DNA of 64,000 nt. It comes from Miltoncostaea sp050250915 (GTDB lineage Bacteria; Actinomycetota; Thermoleophilia; Miltoncostaeales; Miltoncostaeaceae). Below the pieces are notes generated by a model. It was not told where the DNA came from and did not search any database. It saw only the letters and a list, made by a program, of their open reading frames with translations. The DNA is taken from contig JBFWNT010000009.1 of assembly GCA_050250915.1 (NCBI GenBank), positions 62,001-126,000 on the forward strand, given 5' to 3'. Positions 33,611-42,660 of the stretch are shown in pieces. Position 1 is the first letter of the stretch. Each line of letters begins with the position of its first letter. The position numbers and the translations under genes were made by a program.

Positions 33611-34489
33611 GTGATCGGGGCGGCCGCGCTGTTCTCGACGGGCGGCGCGGCGATCAAGGGGACCGACTTCAGCGGCGTCCGCGGCGCGCTGGAGGTCGCG
33701 GCGTGGCGCTCCGGCGTCGCCGCCGCGGTCGTGGCGCTGGTGATGCCGTCCGCCCGGCGCGGCTGGACGTGGCGCACCTGGGCGGTGGGGGCGGCGTACG
33801 CGGCCACCGTCGTGCTGTTCGTGCTGGCCAACAAGCAGACCACCTCCGCCAACGCGATCTTCCTCCAGAGCGCCGCGCCGCTCTACGTGCTGCTGGCCGG
33901 GGTGTTCCTGCTCCACGAGCGGGCCCGGCTCGCCGACGTGGGGGTCATGGTCGTGCTGCTGGCCGGCCTGGCGCTCTGCGTCACCGGCACCGGCGCCGCA
34001 GAGGACACGGCGCCCGACCCGGCGCTGGGGAACATGTTCGCCCTGGCCTCGGGGGTGGCGTGGGCCGCGACGCTGCTGGGGCTCCGCTGGCTCGCCCGGG
34101 GCGGCCAGTCGAACGGGGCCGGGGCGGCGGTGGTCGCCGGGAACCTGATCGCGTTCGTCGCGTGCGTGCCGTTCGCGCTGCCCCCCTCGGGAGACGGCCA
34201 GGACTGGGCGCTGATCCTCTACCTCGGCGTGGTGCAGATCGCCCTCGCCTACCTGCTGCTCACGGCGGCGGTCCGCAGCGTGGCGGCGTTCGAGGTGTCG
34301 CTGCTGCTGCTGGTGGAGCCGGCGCTGAACCCGGTGTGGTCGTGGCTGTTCCTGGGCGAGACGCCGGGCGCGGTGACGATCGCGGGGGGCGCGCTCATCC
34401 TGGGCGCGACCGCCGCGAAGGTGTGGACGGACGCCCGGCGCGGCACGGAGACGGCGGTGGAGGAGGCCGCGCGGGCCGCACCTCCGTGA
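33611..34489 (+). CDS. EamA/DMT-family transporter
   Basis: This 292-residue protein has about ten membrane helices in two EamA repeats. Markers are LFSTGGAAIKG and ANKQTTSANAIFLQSAAPLY in the first half, and LLVEPALNPVWSWLFLGETPG in the second. These carriers export amino acids, purine metabolites or other small solutes; specificity cannot be read here. The GTG at 33611 is the first start after an in-frame stop and has no strong ribosome-binding site. Confidence 0.85.
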   Translation: MIGAAALFSTGGAAIKGTDFSGVRGALEVAAWRSGVAAAVVALVMPSARRGWTWRTWAVGAAYAATVVLFVLANKQTTSANAIFLQSAAPLYVLLAGVFLLHERARLADVGVMVVLLAGLALCVTGTGAAEDTAPDPALGNMFALASGVAWAATLLGLRWLARGGQSNGAGAAVVAGNLIAFVACVPFALPPSGDGQDWALILYLGVVQIALAYLLLTAAVRSVAAFEVSLLLLVEPALNPVWSWLFLGETPGAVTIAGGALILGATAAKVWTDARRGTETAVEEAARAAPP

Positions 34490-34521
34490 CCCTGGCGGGC
34501 CGCGCCGCTAACGTGCCGCCG

Positions 34522-35184
34522 ATGCGGCGCCTCCTCGTCCCGGCCCTGGCGTGCGCGGCCCTCGTCCTGCCCCTCGCGGGGCCGGCCGCGGCCGCGTCCT
34601 CGCCGCTGCCGCCGTTCCGGGCGGTGGTGCGCGCGCTGAGCCCGCAGGAGCGGGCCGACATGACGCCCAGCGTGTGGCGCAGGGGCTGCCCGGTGCCGCT
34701 GTCCCAGCTGCGGCACGTGAGCCTGCCGTACGTGGGCTTCGGCGGCGGGGCCCGCCGCGGCGCCCTGGTGGTGAACGCGTCGGCCGCGAACGACGTGGTG
34801 GCCGCCTTCCGGGAGCTCTACCGGGCCCGGTTCCCGATCCGGCGGATGAAGCCGATCCAGGCGTACGGGGGCGACGACTTCGCCAGCATCGAGGCCGACA
34901 ACACGTCGGCGTTCAACTGCCGACCCGCGACGGGGTCGTCCAATTGGTCGAACCACGCCTACGGCCTCGCCATCGACCTGAACCCGCTCGAGAACCCCTA
35001 CGTGTCCGGGGGGAGGACGTCGCACCCCGGCAGCGTCCCCTACCTCGTGCGGTCGCCGTACCGGAAGGGGATGATCGTGGAGGGCGGCGTCGTGACCCGC
35101 GCGTTCGACGCCCGCGGCTGGGGCTGGGGCGGCCGCTGGAGCGGCACGAAGGACTACCAGCACCTGTCCGCCAACGGGCGGTAG
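34522..35184 (+). CDS. M15-family D-alanyl-D-alanine carboxypeptidase-like protein
   Basis: This 220-residue secreted protein has a signal peptide (about 1-24) and the zinc motifs of M15/VanY-type peptidases: NHAYGLAIDLNPLENPY (H..D) and the late DYQHLS His. The RPATGSSNWSNHAYG stretch corresponds to the conserved S-x-H-x-x-G-x-A-x-D block. It would cut stem peptides or D-Ala termini. TAACGT lies 7 nt before the ATG, so transcription is probably leaderless and independent of the upstream transporter. Confidence 0.82.
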   Translation: MRRLLVPALACAALVLPLAGPAAAASSPLPPFRAVVRALSPQERADMTPSVWRRGCPVPLSQLRHVSLPYVGFGGGARRGALVVNASAANDVVAAFRELYRARFPIRRMKPIQAYGGDDFASIEADNTSAFNCRPATGSSNWSNHAYGLAIDLNPLENPYVSGGRTSHPGSVPYLVRSPYRKGMIVEGGVVTRAFDARGWGWGGRWSGTKDYQHLSANGR

Positions 35185-35203
35185 GGCGATCCCGGCCCAC
35201 GCG

Positions 35204-36619
35204 ATGCGCCTGGAGCCGGGCGCGGCCGAGCTGGCGGCCGGGTTCGACCGGATCCGCCGGGAGCTCGGGATCCCGGGAGCGTTCCCCCCGGACGCCGAGG
35301 CGGAGGCCCGGGGGGCCGCGGTGCCGGCGGCGGGGCCGGGGCGGAGCGACCGCCGGGACCTGGAGCTGGTCACGATCGACCCGCCGGGCTCCCGCGACCT
35401 CGATCAGGCGCTGCACATCGCCCGCCGGGGCGCGGGCTTCCGGGTGAGCTACGCGATCGCGGACGTGGGGGCGCTGGTCGCGCCGGACGGGGCGGTCGAC
35501 CGGGAGGCGCGCGAGCGCGGCGTGACCGTCTACATGCCCGACCACCGGTCGCCGCTGCATCCGGATGCGCTCGGCGAGGGCACGGGCAGCCTTCTGCCGG
35601 ACGCCGACCGGGCGGCGCTGCTGTGGACGATCGACGTGGACGCCCGCGGCGAGCCGGTCGCGACCGCCGTGGAGCGGGCGCTGGTGCGCAGCCGGAAGGC
35701 CCTGGGGTATCCGGAGGTGCAGGGGGCGATCGACGCGGGCTCCGCCGAGGGCACCCTGGCGCTGCTGCGCGAGGTGGGCGAGCTGCGGCTCGCCCGGGAG
35801 GCCGAGCGGGGCGGCGTGAGCCTGACGGTGCCGGTGCAGGACGTCGCCCCCGCCCCGGCCGGCGGGTACGCGCTGCGGTTCGAGGCGCCGCTGCCGGTGG
35901 AGGACTGGAACGCCCAGGTGTCGCTGCTCACGGGGATGGCGGCGGCGCGGATCATGATCGACGGCGGCGTCGGCCTGTTCCGGACCCTGGAGCCGGCCGA
36001 GGAGCGCGACCTGGCGTCGCTGCGCCGCAGCGCCCTGGCCCTCGGGGTGGAGTGGCCGGAGGGCGCGCGCTACGCCGACGTCGTCCGCGGCCTGGACCCG
36101 CGCCGCCCCGCCCACGCCGCGTTCGCGGTCCGGGCGGGCCGCCTCTTCCGGGGGGCGGGCTACGCGGCGTGGCGCCGCGGGGACGGTCCCCCGCCGGTCC
36201 ACGCCGCGATCGCCGCCCCCTACGCCCACGTGACGGCGCCGCTGCGGCGGCTGTGCGACCGGGTGGCGAACGAGGTGGTTCTGGCCCTCGCCGCCGGCGC
36301 GGAGCCGCCGGCGTGGGCCCTCGCGGCGGTGGACGACATGCCGCACCGCATGGCCGCGACCGCCGGCCGTGCCCGCGCCGCCGAGCGCGCCGCCGTCGAC
36401 CATCTGGAGGCGGTCCTGCTGAGCGCCCGGATCGGGCAGCACTTCGACGGCGTCGTCACCGACGTCCGCGACGGCCGCGCGACTGTCCAGATCGCCGACC
36501 CGGCGGTGGTCGCCCCCCTCGATGGCGACGGCATCGCGCCCGGCACCCGCGTCCGCGTCCGCCTGGCCAAGGCCGACCCGGCCGAGCGAACCGTCCGTTT
36601 CGCCCTCGTCCCCACCTGA
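35204..36619 (+). CDS. RNB-domain ribonuclease (RNase II/R-like, short form)
   Basis: The 471-residue protein contains the RNB catalytic block TIDPPGSRDLDQALHI with the metal-binding Asp cluster, YMPDHRSPLHPDALGEG, and the conserved YAHVTAPLRRLCDRVANEV motif. The N-terminal cold-shock domains of RNase R are missing, and only a short OB-like tail (VVTDVRDGRATVQIAD) follows the RNB domain. This compact form is common in Actinobacteria and should degrade RNA 3' to 5'. The gene ends 19 bp before a CAATTG palindrome. Confidence 0.88.
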   Translation: MRLEPGAAELAAGFDRIRRELGIPGAFPPDAEAEARGAAVPAAGPGRSDRRDLELVTIDPPGSRDLDQALHIARRGAGFRVSYAIADVGALVAPDGAVDREARERGVTVYMPDHRSPLHPDALGEGTGSLLPDADRAALLWTIDVDARGEPVATAVERALVRSRKALGYPEVQGAIDAGSAEGTLALLREVGELRLAREAERGGVSLTVPVQDVAPAPAGGYALRFEAPLPVEDWNAQVSLLTGMAAARIMIDGGVGLFRTLEPAEERDLASLRRSALALGVEWPEGARYADVVRGLDPRRPAHAAFAVRAGRLFRGAGYAAWRRGDGPPPVHAAIAAPYAHVTAPLRRLCDRVANEVVLALAAGAEPPAWALAAVDDMPHRMAATAGRARAAERAAVDHLEAVLLSARIGQHFDGVVTDVRDGRATVQIADPAVVAPLDGDGIAPGTRVRVRLAKADPAERTVRFALVPT

Positions 36620-36638
36620 GGCGCTGGGGAGCGCCCGC

Positions 36639-36914
36639 GGTTCAATTGAACCCGCGCGTGTCCAATTGAACGTCGGGACCTGGGGAAGCGGACGAGCCCG
36701 AACCCCTCGATGAAGGGTGCGACGGATGCGCCCCGCGGCGATCCCCGAGCCGCCGGCGGTCAATTGAGACCACCGGGGTCCAATTGAACATCGGGGCCGC
36801 GGAGAGTGGACGTTCGCCCGACCCCTTCATCGAAGGCTGAGACGTCTGCGCCCCGCGGCGATCCGACGTCCCGGCCGCCCCGTCCGATCGAGAGCGCCGG
36901 GGTTCAATTGAACC
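36639..36914. repeat. Tandem CAATTG-palindrome repeat between convergent genes
   Basis: The region holds two imperfect copies of a 118-143 bp unit plus a terminal half. Each unit opens with a CAATTG palindrome, then a second CAATTG exactly 20 bp further (36643/36663 and 36761/36781), and later shares TGCGCCCCGCGGCGATCC. The identical 14-mer GGTTCAATTGAACC, itself a perfect palindrome, marks both outer edges (36639-36652 and 36901-36914), 19 and 12 bp from the flanking stop codons. The region has no credible gene. A terminator or protein-binding array is possible. Confidence 0.75.
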
Positions 36915-36926
36915 CTCGCCGAGGAC

Positions 36927-37505
36927 CTACCCCTGGGGTGAGCGGCTCTCCCCAGGCTGCCAGAGGACGTCCCCGCCGGCGTCCTGGTTGGCGGCGCGGG
37001 CCAGGATGAACAGCAGATCCGAGAGCCGGTTCAGGTAGGCGAGGGCCTCCGGGGTCACGGGCTCGGCGTCGGCGAGGGCGACGGCGGCGCGCTCGGCGCG
37101 GCGGCAGACGGTGCGGGCGTGGTGGAGGGCCGCCGCCGCGGGCGTCCCCGCCGGCAGGACGAAGCTCGTGAGGTCGGGGAGGGTCTCGTTCACCCGGTCG
37201 CAGAGGGCCTCCAGGCGCTCCACCTGGGACGCGTCGACCCGCAGGCGGCTCCGTCCGTCCTCGTCGCCCGGCGGGACGCACAGGTCGGCGCCGACGTCGA
37301 ACAGCTCGTTTTGGACCGTCGCGAGCCAGCCGTCGACCTCCGGCGGCAGGCCCTGCGCCCGCGCGACCCCTACGACGGCGTTCAGCTCGTCCACCTCGCC
37401 GTACGCGACCACCCGCGGGCTGGTCTTGCGGGCGCGGCTCATGTCGCCGAGGTGGGTGTCCCCCGCGTCGCCGAGCCGCGTGTAGATGCGGGTGAGCCGG
37501 ACCAC
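36927..37505 (-). CDS. Cob(I)yrinic acid a,c-diamide adenosyltransferase, PduO type
   Basis: This 192-residue protein has the PduO signature: YTRLGDAGDTHLGDMSR, then RVVAYGEVDELNAVVGVAR, and the late CRRAERAAVAL plus YLNRLSDLLFILARAAN. It transfers adenosyl from ATP to cobalamin to make coenzyme B12. TAGGGT lies exactly 7 nt before the GTG start, marking a leaderless promoter. No B12 riboswitch is visible and no B12-dependent enzyme is nearby. Confidence 0.92.
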   Translation of the reverse strand: MVRLTRIYTRLGDAGDTHLGDMSRARKTSPRVVAYGEVDELNAVVGVARAQGLPPEVDGWLATVQNELFDVGADLCVPPGDEDGRSRLRVDASQVERLEALCDRVNETLPDLTSFVLPAGTPAAAALHHARTVCRRAERAAVALADAEPVTPEALAYLNRLSDLLFILARAANQDAGGDVLWQPGESRSPQG

Positions 37506-37539
37506 GACCCGGACCCTAGGGCACGGGCCCCATCGCCTT

Positions 37540-38007
37540 CTAGGCGGGCGGCCCCGCGAAGTTCACGGTGAAGAAGATCTGCCCGTTGCAGTCGGACGCG
37601 GCGCCGACGCCGGTGATCTTCCACTCCCCGGACCGGATGTTGGCCCGGTGCGCCGGGCTCGCGAGCATCGCCTGCATCGCCAGCTCCGCCGACGGCGCCA
37701 TCGCGATGTTCTGGGCCCCCGCGCGACCCTGCGCCCACGACATCGAACCGCTGTGCGCGAACTTCCCGCCCCGCGCCATCTTCAGGCTCTTCTGGCGTCC
37801 GGCCTTCACCAGCACCGGGTCCTTCGCCACCTTCCCGACCTTCGCGGACTTGCGGTCCGCCGCGATCATCGCGACCAGCGCCTTCTCGGACGCGGGCTGC
37901 GGTGCGGGCGTGCACGCGTTCTGCGCGACCGCTGCGGTTGGGATGAGGAGACCGACGGCAAGACCGGCCACGGCGAGGCCGCGGCCCGTCCTCGGGGCAC
38001 CACGCAT
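37540..38007 (-). CDS. Secreted CAP/SCP-domain protein
   Basis: The 155-residue protein has a signal peptide (about 1-28), then a CAP domain with KMARGGKFAHSGSMSWAQ, GAQNIAMAPSAELAMQAML, SPAHRANI and a closing FFTVNFAGP. Bacterial CAP proteins are extracellular, and their function is mostly unknown. Two Cys may form a disulfide. The ATG has GGGAGGA 6 nt upstream, and a good sigma-A-type promoter lies at 38062-38090. Confidence 0.85.
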   Translation of the reverse strand: MRGAPRTGRGLAVAGLAVGLLIPTAAVAQNACTPAPQPASEKALVAMIAADRKSAKVGKVAKDPVLVKAGRQKSLKMARGGKFAHSGSMSWAQGRAGAQNIAMAPSAELAMQAMLASPAHRANIRSGEWKITGVGAASDCNGQIFFTVNFAGPPA

Positions 38008-38061
38008 GCATTTCCTCCCGGTCGGGGGCGAATCGCTCGGGGGGTACTACGGCACGGGGGG

Positions 38062-38090
38062 AACCTAGGGGGCTGACAGCCTCGTCACAA
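38062..38090 (-). promoter_or_regulatory. Sigma-A-type promoter of the CAP-domain gene
   Basis: On the minus strand TTGTGA is separated from TAGGTT by exactly 17 bp, followed by a leader of about 50 nt that contains the ribosome-binding site. This is one of the few classical -35/-10 promoters in the window. Confidence 0.6.
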
Positions 38091-38155
38091 GCTCCGCTTG
38101 CGTTTTTCGAACAATCAGTGGAGCCGAACCCTCCGATCGGGACCCGCGGGACCCC

Positions 38156-39556
38156 CTAGCCGAAGTAGGACCTCACGAACCTGCGGGCCTGCGCGTCGGT
38201 CCGGATGGCGCCCACCACCTGCCCCTCCCGCAGGGCGTCCACGACCTCTGCCAGCCACGGCCCCGGCGCCCGCCCCAGCTCCCGCGCGATCTCGTCGCCG
38301 GCCAGCAGCGGCCGCACCGGGCCCCGGTCGAGGAGCGTGAAGTAGGCGTCCATCACCTCGCGGGCCAGCACCAGGTGGCGGCGGATCGCGACGTCCGACC
38401 CCTTCCCCCGTGTGGCGAGCCGGTCCGCGCAGGTCAGCAGGATGATCTCCACCTCCCACGGCGCGGTGCGGCGCAGGTAGCGGTCGATCTCCCGCAGCGA
38501 GAGCGGCCCGCGGTGCACCAGGAAGCCCAGCGGGAGGTGCAGCCGGACGCAGTCCACCGTGAAGTCCCGCAGCCGCGCGGACGTGTGCAGGCGGCGCATC
38601 AGGTCGTCCGCCATGTCCGCGCCCGTGCGGTCGTGCCCCATGAACGTGACGCGCCCCTCCGGCGTGACCGCGTGGGTCGCGGGCTTCGCCATGTCGTGCA
38701 GCAGCGCCGGGAACATGAGCGCGTCGCGGCGGGTCAGCTCGTCGGCCAGCGGCGCGGCCAGCACCTCCAGCACGCGCCCGGCGCGGCTGCGGAACACCGG
38801 CTCCGGGTCGGCGGCGAGCGCGACGACGTGCTCCACCACCTCCAGCGTGTGTCCCAGCACGTCCTTGTGGTGGTAGACGCTCTGGTCGAGGCCCCGCGCC
38901 GCGTCCAGCTCGGGCACGAGCGCCCCGAGCACCCCCAGGTCGTCCATCAGCGCGAACGCGCGGTCGGGGCGCGGCAGCCGGGTGATCCGCCCGAGCTCGT
39001 CGGCCAGGCGCTCCCCCGGGGCGTCCCACAGACCCGCGGCGTCGCGGCGGGCCGCCGCGGCCGTCCCGTCCTCCACCCTCCACCCGAGCTGCTCGGCGAC
39101 GCGGGCCAGGCGGAGCAGCCGCACCGGGTCGTCGCGGAACGCCGAGGGCCCCACCATCCGCAGCACGCCGGCCGCGATGTCGGCCAGGCCGCCGTGCGGG
39201 TCGATGACCGCCTCGGGCGCGCGGGCGTCGACCGCCATCGCGTTGACCGTGAGGTCGCGCCGCGACAGGTCCTCCTCCAGCGTCCCGCCCTGGAGCGGCG
39301 TGATGTCCACCTGCGCCGCCAGCGACCCGCCCTGCACGCGCCACGCGCCGAACGCGCGCGACAGGCGGAAGCGGGTGGCGCCCGCCGCCTGCGCCAGCGC
39401 CCTGGCCGCCGCGGCGGCGTCGCCGTCGATCGCGACGTCCAGGTCGGTCACGGGGCGGCCCACCAGGGCGTCGCGCACGCCGCCGCCGACCGCCCAGGCC
39501 GGGGCGTCGATGGGCGCCAGCGGCGCGACGAGGGCCGCGAGGTCCGGCCGGCTCAC
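38156..39556 (-). CDS. cca: CCA-adding enzyme / poly(A) polymerase-family nucleotidyltransferase
   Basis: This 466-residue protein has the class II nucleotidyltransferase head (WAVGGGVRDALVGRPVTDLD, with the catalytic Asp38/Asp40), the RRDLTVNAMA block, and RDDPVRLLRLAR. An HD domain (ALLHDMAKP, then the His-rich DFTVDCVRLHLPL segment) follows. It adds or repairs the tRNA 3' CCA end, which the glycine tRNA here needs. The GTG start overlaps the alr stop (GTGA), making it the last gene of the rplM-to-cca unit. Confidence 0.9.
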   Translation of the reverse strand: MSRPDLAALVAPLAPIDAPAWAVGGGVRDALVGRPVTDLDVAIDGDAAAAARALAQAAGATRFRLSRAFGAWRVQGGSLAAQVDITPLQGGTLEEDLSRRDLTVNAMAVDARAPEAVIDPHGGLADIAAGVLRMVGPSAFRDDPVRLLRLARVAEQLGWRVEDGTAAAARRDAAGLWDAPGERLADELGRITRLPRPDRAFALMDDLGVLGALVPELDAARGLDQSVYHHKDVLGHTLEVVEHVVALAADPEPVFRSRAGRVLEVLAAPLADELTRRDALMFPALLHDMAKPATHAVTPEGRVTFMGHDRTGADMADDLMRRLHTSARLRDFTVDCVRLHLPLGFLVHRGPLSLREIDRYLRRTAPWEVEIILLTCADRLATRGKGSDVAIRRHLVLAREVMDAYFTLLDRGPVRPLLAGDEIARELGRAPGPWLAEVVDALREGQVVGAIRTDAQARRFVRSYFG

Positions 39557-40677
39557 CCCTCGTGGACCCGGGGGACCCGCGGCCCCACGGCGCAGGTCAC
39601 CTCGTAGTTGATCGTGCCGCGCCACGCGGCGACCTCCTCCGCGGTGATCCGCTCGCCCCCCTGGACGCCGATCAGCACCACCTCGTCGCCCACGCCGTCC
39701 GGGGACTCGGGCCCCAGGTCGACCGTGAGCTGGTCCATCGAGATCGTCCCGACCACCGGCACCCGCCGGCCGCCCACCAGCACCTGCGCGCGCCCCGTGA
39801 GGCACCGGGCGTAGCCGTCGGCGTAGCCCACCGGCACCAGGCCGATGCGCGTGCCGCGCGCCGCCCGCCACACCCGGCCGTACCCCACGCTCTCCCGGGA
39901 GCGGAGCGTCTTCACCGACCCCAGGTACGAGACCAGCGACATCGCGGGCCGCAGGTCGTCGTCGTCGGGGTCGCCCATGAACGGCGAGCACCCGTAGAGC
40001 GCGATGCCGCACCGCACCATGTCGAACGCGGCGCCGGGCTCGCGGAGCGTGGCGGCGGAGTTGGCGGCGTGGACCGCGGCGTCCGGGAACCGCCGCCGCA
40101 GCGCGGGCACCCGACCGCGGAAGCGCAGCAGCTGCTCGCCCATGAACCCGGCGTTCTCGCCCTCCCTCTCGTCGGCCGTCGCGAAGTGGGTCATCAGGCC
40201 GGCCACGCGGATCCCCGGCCCCGCGGCGGCGGCCGCCTCAACCAGCGCGTCGACGTCCTCGGGCCGCGCGCCCAGCCGGCCCATCCCCGTGTCGAGCTTC
40301 AGGTGCACCGGCAGCGGGACCCCGCGCCGCGCCCCGGCCGCCGCCGCGGCGGCCACGGCCTCGGGGGTCCACACGGTGGGCTCCGTCTCCGCGGCGGCGG
40401 CGCGCTCCCACTCGTCGCCGGTCAGGGGCCCCATGATCAGGATCGGCGCGTCCAGGCCGGCGGCGCGGAGCGCCTGCGCCTCGCTGACCGCCGCCACCGC
40501 CAGGGCGGTGGCGCCGCCCTCCAGGGCCGCGCGGGCGGCGGGGACGGCGCCGTGCCCGTAGCCGTCGGCCTTCACCACCGCCATCAGGCGGGCGCCCCCG
40601 GCGGCACGCCGGAGGGTGGCGGCGTTGTGCCGGATCGCCCCGAGGCTGATCCGCGCGACGGCCCGGTCGGCGCTCAC
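39553..40677 (-). CDS. alr: Alanine racemase
   Basis: This 374-residue PLP enzyme has the cofactor Lys36 in MAVVKADGYGHGA, the LKLDTGMGRLG motif, the second catalytic Tyr in the RCGIALYGCSP region and the SMDQLTVDLG segment. It makes D-alanine for peptidoglycan. The GTG start overlaps the nnr stop (GTGA), and the gene is followed by cca with the same overlap. Confidence 0.94.
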   Translation of the reverse strand: MSADRAVARISLGAIRHNAATLRRAAGGARLMAVVKADGYGHGAVPAARAALEGGATALAVAAVSEAQALRAAGLDAPILIMGPLTGDEWERAAAAETEPTVWTPEAVAAAAAAGARRGVPLPVHLKLDTGMGRLGARPEDVDALVEAAAAAGPGIRVAGLMTHFATADEREGENAGFMGEQLLRFRGRVPALRRRFPDAAVHAANSAATLREPGAAFDMVRCGIALYGCSPFMGDPDDDDLRPAMSLVSYLGSVKTLRSRESVGYGRVWRAARGTRIGLVPVGYADGYARCLTGRAQVLVGGRRVPVVGTISMDQLTVDLGPESPDGVGDEVVLIGVQGGERITAEEVAAWRGTINYEVTCAVGPRVPRVHEG

Positions 40678-42236
40678 GCGGCGGCGGACGCGGCGGCGAC
40701 GCTCCGGGCGGCCGGCAGCGCCTCGATCACGTCGGAGGCGATCGTCCCGTCGCCGTGCCCGGTCAGCTCCCCCGCGAGCGCGTGGAGGGCCACGGCGGAC
40801 GCGGCGGCCGCGTGGGGCGCCATCCCCTTGGCGAGGCAGGTCACGACCACCCCGGTCAGCACGTCGCCCGTCCCGGCGGTCGCCAGCGCGGACGTGCCGT
40901 GCTCGGCCACCACCGGCACCGCCCCGGGCGCGGCGATCACGGTCCCGGCGCCCTTCAGCACCACGACGGCCCCGGAGCGCTCTGCCAGCTCGTGGGCGGA
41001 CGCCAAGCGGTCGGCCTCCACCGCCTGCCGCTCGGCGCCCAGCAGGCGGGCCGCCTCCCCCGCGTGGGGCGTGATGACGGTCGGCGCGGAGCGGTCCCGC
41101 AGGCGCTCGGGCTCGTGATGGAGGTGCCAGAGGCCGTCGGCGTCCAGCACGAGCGGCGTCGCCAGCCCCGACAGGAGCGCGGCCACCGCCTCGCCGGTGC
41201 CGTCGGCCCGCCCCAGCCCGGGGCCCAGCGCAACGGCGCCGACGCGCCCCGCCTGCGCCAGCGCCTCCTCGGCCCCCGCCGCGGTCAGATGACCGGTGCC
41301 GCCGTCGGGGAGGGGCGCCACCATCACCTCGAGCAGCTCGCCCGCGATGAGCGGCTGCACCGCCGCCGGGGCGCCCACCACGGTCAGGCCGGCGCCGGCG
41401 CGCAGGGTCGCGCGGGCGGCAAGGCCGGGCGCGCCGGTGAGCCCGGTCGCGCCGCCCACCACCAGCACCGCACCGGCCCCGTACTTCTCGGAGTCGGTGG
41501 CCTTCGGCGGGATCGCCGCGGCGGCGGCGTGGCCGGCGAGCCAGGCCGCGGGGGCGAGCCGGACGGCGCGGGGGATCCCGATGTCGGCGACCTCCACCCG
41601 CCCGGCGCGGTCGCGGCCGGGCAGCACGCGCAGGCCGGGCATGTCGCCGTGGAAGGTCACCGTCAGATCCGCCCGCACCGCGTCGCCCGGCACGCGCCCG
41701 GTGTCGGCCTCCACGCCCGTCGGCACGTCGAGCGCCACGACGGGACCGGGGTGGGCCGCGAGCCACGCGACGGCCGGCGCGACGTCGTCGCGCGGCGGGC
41801 CGGTGGCCCCGGTGCCGAGGAGGGCGTCGACCGCCACCGCGCCCGGCGCGTGCGGCTCGTCGGCCCGGAAGGGCTCGACCCGGATGCCCACGGTGGAGGC
41901 GACCGTGGTCATGGTCGCGGCGTCGGGCGTCCGGGGCGGGGCGCCGCCGGGGGCGAGGACCCGCACCACCCAGCCGGCCTCCAGCAGGTGGCGCGCGACG
42001 ACCATGCCGTCGCCGCCGTTGTTGCCCGTTCCCACCAGGATCACGGCGGCGCCGGCCTCCGGCCAGCCGTCCAGGATGGCCTCGGCGGCCGCCAGGCCGG
42101 CCCGCTCCATCAACACGATCGAGGGGATCGCGTGGACCCCGCTCGCGCGCGAGTCGGCGTCGCGCATCGCGGCCGCGTCGAACAGCGGCCGGCAGCGGGG
42201 TACGGGGGGCGGTGAGGAGGGCTGGGCGACGGCCAC
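40674..42236 (-). CDS. nnr: Bifunctional NAD(P)H-hydrate epimerase / ADP-dependent dehydratase
   Basis: The 520-residue protein joins an N-terminal YjeF_N epimerase (about 15-215, with VGTGNNGGDGMVVARHL and ALDVPTGVEADTG) to a C-terminal carbohydrate-kinase-like dehydratase (VLVVGGATGLTGAP, ALGPGLGRADGT, VVLKGAGTVIAAP, STATAGTGDVL-like loop). It repairs hydrated NADH and NADPH. The GTG at 42236 has GGGAGGA 7 nt upstream. It commonly lies between acpS and alr in Actinobacteria, as here. Confidence 0.93.
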   Translation of the reverse strand: MAVAQPSSPPPVPRCRPLFDAAAMRDADSRASGVHAIPSIVLMERAGLAAAEAILDGWPEAGAAVILVGTGNNGGDGMVVARHLLEAGWVVRVLAPGGAPPRTPDAATMTTVASTVGIRVEPFRADEPHAPGAVAVDALLGTGATGPPRDDVAPAVAWLAAHPGPVVALDVPTGVEADTGRVPGDAVRADLTVTFHGDMPGLRVLPGRDRAGRVEVADIGIPRAVRLAPAAWLAGHAAAAAIPPKATDSEKYGAGAVLVVGGATGLTGAPGLAARATLRAGAGLTVVGAPAAVQPLIAGELLEVMVAPLPDGGTGHLTAAGAEEALAQAGRVGAVALGPGLGRADGTGEAVAALLSGLATPLVLDADGLWHLHHEPERLRDRSAPTVITPHAGEAARLLGAERQAVEADRLASAHELAERSGAVVVLKGAGTVIAAPGAVPVVAEHGTSALATAGTGDVLTGVVVTCLAKGMAPHAAAASAVALHALAGELTGHGDGTIASDVIEALPAARSVAAASAAA

Positions 42237-42253
42237 GCCGCAATCCTCCCAGA

Positions 42254-42643
42254 TCAGCCCCCCGGGACCGCCTCCCCCGGCGCCTCCGCGATCGCGAAGG
42301 CCATCGCGGTGTCGCGCCCGTGGGTCAGCGACACGTGGACGACGGTCACCCCCAGCCGGCGCGCCCGCTCGGCGTACTTGCCGTGCAGCGCGATGGTCGG
42401 CGCCCCGCGGCCGCGGACCACCTCGACCTCGCGCCAGCGGGTCATGCCGATGCCGAGCGCCTTCCCCACCGCCTCCTTGGCCGCGAAGCGGGCGGCGTAA
42501 TGCTGTGGCGGGAACGGCTTGCGCGAGCAGTACGCCTGCTCCGCGTCGGTGAAGCACCGCTCCGCCAGCCGGGGCCGTTTGCGCAGCGACTCGGCGAAGC
42601 GGTCGATCTCGACGACGTCCACGCCGACCCCGACGGTGGCCAA
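42254..42643 (-). CDS. acpS: Holo-[acyl-carrier-protein] synthase
   Basis: This 129-residue protein has the AcpS motifs GVGVDVVEIDRFA (catalytic Asp), RFAAKEAVGKALG (Glu/Lys) and VHVSLTHGRDTAMAFAIAE. It transfers phosphopantetheine from CoA to ACP for fatty-acid synthesis. No ATG precedes the first conserved strand; the TTG at 42643 is the best start and lies 17 bp after the glmS stop. Confidence 0.92.
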   Translation of the reverse strand: MATVGVGVDVVEIDRFAESLRKRPRLAERCFTDAEQAYCSRKPFPPQHYAARFAAKEAVGKALGIGMTRWREVEVVRGRGAPTIALHGKYAERARRLGVTVVHVSLTHGRDTAMAFAIAEAPGEAVPGG

Positions 42644-42660
42644 CGGCCGAACCTCAGCCT

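Noticed and set aside
36642..36830. A 62-residue minus-strand frame with repeated FNWTP/VQLDT-like peptides
   Set aside because: The peptide repeat only mirrors the DNA repeat (CAATTG); there is no ribosome-binding site, and the frame runs across palindromes.
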